From NCBI GenBank assembly GCA_030613045.1, contig JAUWMS010000067.1:1-8868 (forward strand): DNA of 8,868 nucleotides. The letters are read 5' to 3'. Below are positions 6,737 through 8,868 of this stretch, one piece after another. Under the pieces are notes generated by a model that was not told the DNA's origin, made no database searches, and saw only the letters and a list, made by a program, of their open reading frames with translations. The position numbers and the translations under genes are program-made. The stretch is from Candidatus Latescibacterota bacterium. Its GTDB lineage: Bacteria; Latescibacterota; 4484-107. Each line of letters begins with the position of its first letter. Positions within the stretch are counted from its first letter, which is position 1.

Positions 6737-7288
6737 TCAACCCGCGACACTTTGGTGCAGGACAAAATTCTGATTCGGGGAAACGGCCTGGAGCAATTCA
6801 TCGAGCTTCTCCAACGTCGGCATGGAGGTCCCGCGCTCGTAACGGGCATACGCATTGGGTGACTTAGCTCCGAGATGCTCCGCGACTTCTGATAAGGACA
6901 GCCCGCTGCGTTCACGCTGCCGCCGCAGTAACAGGCTAATCATGTTTCGAGTATCGGACGAACTTACCTCAAAGTCACCGTGCTTGCCCGGGTGTACGTT
7001 CACCGAAAATCCTGGGGAGTTGGCCAGGGTTTCCAGTAAATCCTCAACCATGGCAAGGGCTTCCTTTTGCGTGTGGCCCTGCGTCATCGCGTCGAGAATC
7101 GGCACTTCAGCAAGCCAGAACTTTCCATCTTTGTACACAGTACCGTAGAATCGCATGGTTAGGTTTTCGCCGATCAATGGGGCCTCAAGAATATTTGGGA
7201 TATGCTTTTCCCGCACTTGAAGCACAAGGTTCTTGTCAAGACGTTTCAGGTCACGCCGCACTTGAGGATGGTACTCATCTCTATACAT
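6737..7288 (-). CDS. Truncated RelE/ParE-toxin segment fused in frame to a HicB-like antitoxin with HTH domain
   Basis: A 183-residue chimaera. Residues 1-44 (Y-H-P-Q-V-R-R-D-L-K-R-L-D-K at 6-19, then I-L-E-A-P-L-I-G-E-N-L at 33-43) match the first half of RelE/ParE toxins: first strand, two helices and the conserved P-x-x-G-E-x-L turn. The C-terminal beta-sheet carrying the toxin's catalytic residues is absent. From Met45 a HicB-like domain follows (M-R-F-Y-G-T-V, W-L-A-E-V-P, T-Q-G-H-T-Q-K-E-A-L, ~45-90), then an Xre-type helix-turn-helix (~115-168; L-S-L-S-E-V-A-E-H-L-G and Y-E-R-G-T-S-M-P-T-L). No Shine-Dalgarno precedes Met45 (ATG at 7156), which favours translation as one fused protein, although a separate HicB product from 7156 is possible. 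The start overlaps the upstream antitoxin-like gene by 8 nt, a typical coupled arrangement. No hicA is next to it. Likely role: DNA-binding antitoxin/regulator or the remains of a toxin-antitoxin system. Confidence 0.75.
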   Translation of the reverse strand: MYRDEYHPQVRRDLKRLDKNLVLQVREKHIPNILEAPLIGENLTMRFYGTVYKDGKFWLAEVPILDAMTQGHTQKEALAMVEDLLETLANSPGFSVNVHPGKHGDFEVSSSDTRNMISLLLRRQRERSGLSLSEVAEHLGAKSPNAYARYERGTSMPTLEKLDELLQAVSPNQNFVLHQSVAG

Positions 7289-7469
7289 CGAATACTTCTT
7301 CCCGGGAAAGCATAGTGACGCGCTTGTTTTCGACGTCCTTCTTCCTGCTCAACAAGGCCTTGCCCTTTGAAGTCAGCAAAAATGACAGCGTCTCAAGCTC
7401 CGGTTTCTTCATTTTACGAATCATTCTTGCTATATCATGTACAGGAATCTCAAGCGTAACGGCTGGCAT
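7281..7469 (-). CDS. Small antitoxin-like protein of a RelE-type toxin-antitoxin pair
   Basis: A 62-residue protein with an N-terminal hydrophobic strand (A-V-T-L-E-I-P-V), a helix ending in K-K-P-E-L-E-T-L-S-F-L-L (about 20-32) and a basic, then acidic tail ending in L-S-R-E-E-V-F-D-V. This layout is that of the short, poorly named antitoxin-like proteins found directly upstream of RelE/ParE toxins. I recognise the type but not a named family. The start is well supported: AGGAGGG at an 8-nt spacing. Its TAG lies inside the start of the next ORF (8-nt overlap), giving the normal antitoxin-then-toxin order. Because the toxin that follows has lost its C-terminal half, this protein may be an orphan antitoxin. 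Confidence 0.72.
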   Translation of the reverse strand: MPAVTLEIPVHDIARMIRKMKKPELETLSFLLTSKGKALLSRKKDVENKRVTMLSREEVFDV

Positions 7470-7477
7470 AATAATAT

Positions 7478-7484
7478 CCCTCCT
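7478..7484 (-). promoter_or_regulatory. Strong Shine-Dalgarno of the antitoxin-like gene
   Basis: AGGAGGG on the minus strand, 8 nt before the ATG at 7469. It fixes this start and is by far the best ribosome site in the toxin-antitoxin locus; the fused ORF downstream depends on coupling. The 86-nt gap between gltX and this gene shows no clear intrinsic terminator or promoter. Confidence 0.7.
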
Positions 7485-7555
7485 GCGTGCAACGGCGAGC
7501 GCGGAAAAGAGAACAAGAAACTTCGAACACCTAAGGAACTTGGGGAGAACACCAT

Positions 7556-8868
7556 CTAACGGATCAAAACCCCCATCGCCCGAACCAATCTCCGCACCAC
7601 CGTTTCCTTTCCCAGCACTTCCATCATCTCAAAAAAACCAGGGCCGAACGAACGCCCGGATATCGCCAATCGAGCCGGATGGATCAATTTCGCCGCGCTG
7701 ATCTCGCGCTCCTCCGCCAAGTCTCGCACGGCTGTCTCAAGGCGCTCCTCGTCAAATACGTCCAATGCCTCCAACCGATCCTTCAATGCTTTCAACCGAT
7801 CCCCCACGTCCGGCTTTTTCCAGTGCTTCCTGCGCCCCTTCTCCTCGTATTCCTGGGGATCCTCGAAGAAATACCGAGCGCCCTCCACAAAATCCGTCAG
7901 CCGCCGCGACCGCTCTTTCAAAAGGCCAAGGATAGATAGCAGTCGTTCCCGTTCGGCTCCCATTTCATCGCCTTCGATAAATCCCGCGTCTCTCCAGAGT
8001 GGAGCCACTTGACTCAGAAGAGCCTCTGTCGAAAGCTCGTGGATGTATTGCCCGTTCAACCATTCCAATTTGGTTTCGTCGAAAGCCGATCCCTTGGGAC
8101 TCATCCGGTCCAGAGAGAAAGCGGACACGATCTCTTCAACGGACATCTTCTCCCGGTCATCTCCCGGAGACCAGCCGAGAAGCGCGAGAAAATTGAACAC
8201 CACCTCGGGAAGATAGCCCCGATCCCGATATTCCAGCACTGAGACCGCGCCGCGCCGCTTGCTCAGCTTGCCTCCGTCCGGCGACAGAATCATAGGAAGA
8301 TGGACAAACCGAGGAGGCTCCCAGCCGAACGCCCGATACAACAACACGTGGCGCGGGGTGCTGGAAATCCACTCATCGGCCCGCAGCACGTGGGTGATCT
8401 TCATCCGATGATCGTCCACCACGTTGGCGAGATGATACGTGGGGTACCCGTCGGATTTCAGCAACACGAGATCGTCCAGGCCGGCGTTCTCGAAGGTCAC
8501 GTCTCCCCGGATATGATCGTGGAACGTAGTCGCTCCATCCAAAGGCGTTTTGAGCCGAACCACCGAGGGAGTCCCTTCCTGCTCGTATGCGGCACGCTCC
8601 TCTTCCGTCAAATTCCGGCAATGCCGGTCGTATTGCGAATTTTCTTTTCTGCGCTGCTGCTCCTCCCTCAATGCGGCCAGCCGCTCCGCAGAGCAATAAC
8701 AGCGATACGCATGCCCCGATACTACCAACTTCTCCGCTGCCTTCTGGTAAAGCGCTGTGCGCTGAGACTGCACGTACGGCCCATAATCCCCGCCGACTTC
8801 CGGGCCTTCATCCCAATCCAACCCCAACCAGCGGAGGCTCTCGTAGATCACCTGCTCCGCGCCCTCCA
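7556..8868 (-). CDS. gltX: Glutamyl-tRNA synthetase (GltX), N-terminus cut by window edge
   Basis: A class I aminoacyl-tRNA synthetase that joins glutamate to tRNA-Glu (and to tRNA-Gln if non-discriminating) in the cytoplasm. The visible 436 residues begin E-G-A-E-Q-V-I-Y-E-S-L and continue L-G-L-D-W-D-E-G-P and Y-V-Q-S-Q-R, so roughly the first 50 residues with the HIGH motif lie beyond the window. A C-Y-C ... Y-D-R-H-C segment (visible residues ~56-83) may bind zinc. The catalytic fold follows with G-D-V-T-F, L-K-S-D-G-Y-P-T-Y-H-L-A-N-V-V-D-D-H and H-V-L-R-A-D-E-W; the KMSKS-type loop is K-L-S-K-R (~200-204). An anticodon-binding helical domain completes the protein, which ends at TAG 7556. 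The GTG at 8851 is internal (V-I-Y-E-S), not the start. Discriminating versus non-discriminating type cannot be told by eye. Confidence 0.97.
   Translation of the reverse strand, partial: EGAEQVIYESLRWLGLDWDEGPEVGGDYGPYVQSQRTALYQKAAEKLVVSGHAYRCYCSAERLAALREEQQRRKENSQYDRHCRNLTEEERAAYEQEGTPSVVRLKTPLDGATTFHDHIRGDVTFENAGLDDLVLLKSDGYPTYHLANVVDDHRMKITHVLRADEWISSTPRHVLLYRAFGWEPPRFVHLPMILSPDGGKLSKRRGAVSVLEYRDRGYLPEVVFNFLALLGWSPGDDREKMSVEEIVSAFSLDRMSPKGSAFDETKLEWLNGQYIHELSTEALLSQVAPLWRDAGFIEGDEMGAERERLLSILGLLKERSRRLTDFVEGARYFFEDPQEYEEKGRRKHWKKPDVGDRLKALKDRLEALDVFDEERLETAVRDLAEEREISAAKLIHPARLAISGRSFGPGFFEMMEVLGKETVVRRLVRAMGVLIR

Noticed and set aside
6607..6915. A 102-codon minus-strand frame running through the HTH coding region into the gap before tRNA-Gln
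   Set aside because: Its first two thirds are an out-of-frame copy of the HTH region and the rest has no recognisable domain. A decayed insertion-element remnant in its last third cannot be excluded, but there is no positive evidence.
7177..7701. A 174-codon plus-strand frame across the antitoxin-like gene and the end of gltX
   Set aside because: Overlaps two supported minus-strand genes; low-complexity Ser/Pro-rich product without a domain.
8849..8851. GTG at 8851 as the start of gltX
   Set aside because: The frame continues upstream with E-G-A-E-Q, which belongs to the conserved GluRS core, and the HIGH motif is missing; the gene simply runs off the window.
1..8868. CRISPR array, prophage, insertion sequence or origin
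   Set aside because: No regularly spaced repeats, no transposase, integrase or phage structural proteins, and no cluster of DnaA-like boxes were seen.

Overview
All real genes in this window lie on the minus strand, so it is read from right to left. The stretch looks like chromosome of an uncultured Gram-negative bacterium. The moderately high GC, the alternate GlmU-like protein, the DUF4954 protein and the NagB-like/PIG-L fusion are a combination I associate with Bacteroidetes and neighbouring uncultured lineages (FCB/PVC-like). The sequence alone does not fix the phylum. No phage or transposase gene is visible.

Reading in the direction of transcription: (1) gltX (glutamyl-tRNA synthetase), which has lost its N-terminus at the right edge. 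(2) A small toxin-antitoxin locus: a 62-residue antitoxin-like protein overlaps by 8 nt an ORF that joins the first half of a RelE/ParE toxin, in frame, to a complete HicB-like antitoxin with a C-terminal helix-turn-helix. (3) A gene-free gap of about 180 nt, then tRNA-Gln(CUG) with encoded CCA. (4) A tightly packed five-gene run: a NagB-like/PIG-L fusion, a canonical nagB (glucosamine-6-phosphate deaminase), pta (phosphate acetyltransferase), an alternate GlmU-like nucleotidyltransferase/left-handed beta-helix protein, and a DUF4954 protein cut by the left edge. Gaps inside this run are 45, 10, 55 and 6 nt, so it is probably one operon.

The operon makes sense as amino-sugar metabolism. The PIG-L domain could remove acetate from an N-acetylglucosamine compound. 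NagB converts GlcN-6-P to Fru-6-P and ammonia. Pta links acetyl phosphate to acetyl-CoA. The GlmU-like protein is of a family thought to make UDP-GlcNAc, and DUF4954 is a second protein predicted to have a beta-helix fold. No nagA or ackA is in the window. The two most unusual points are that the fusion's NagB-like half has lost one of the canonical catalytic residues (Glu replaced by Ile) while a complete NagB sits next to it, and the chimaeric antitoxin / half-toxin / antitoxin locus.
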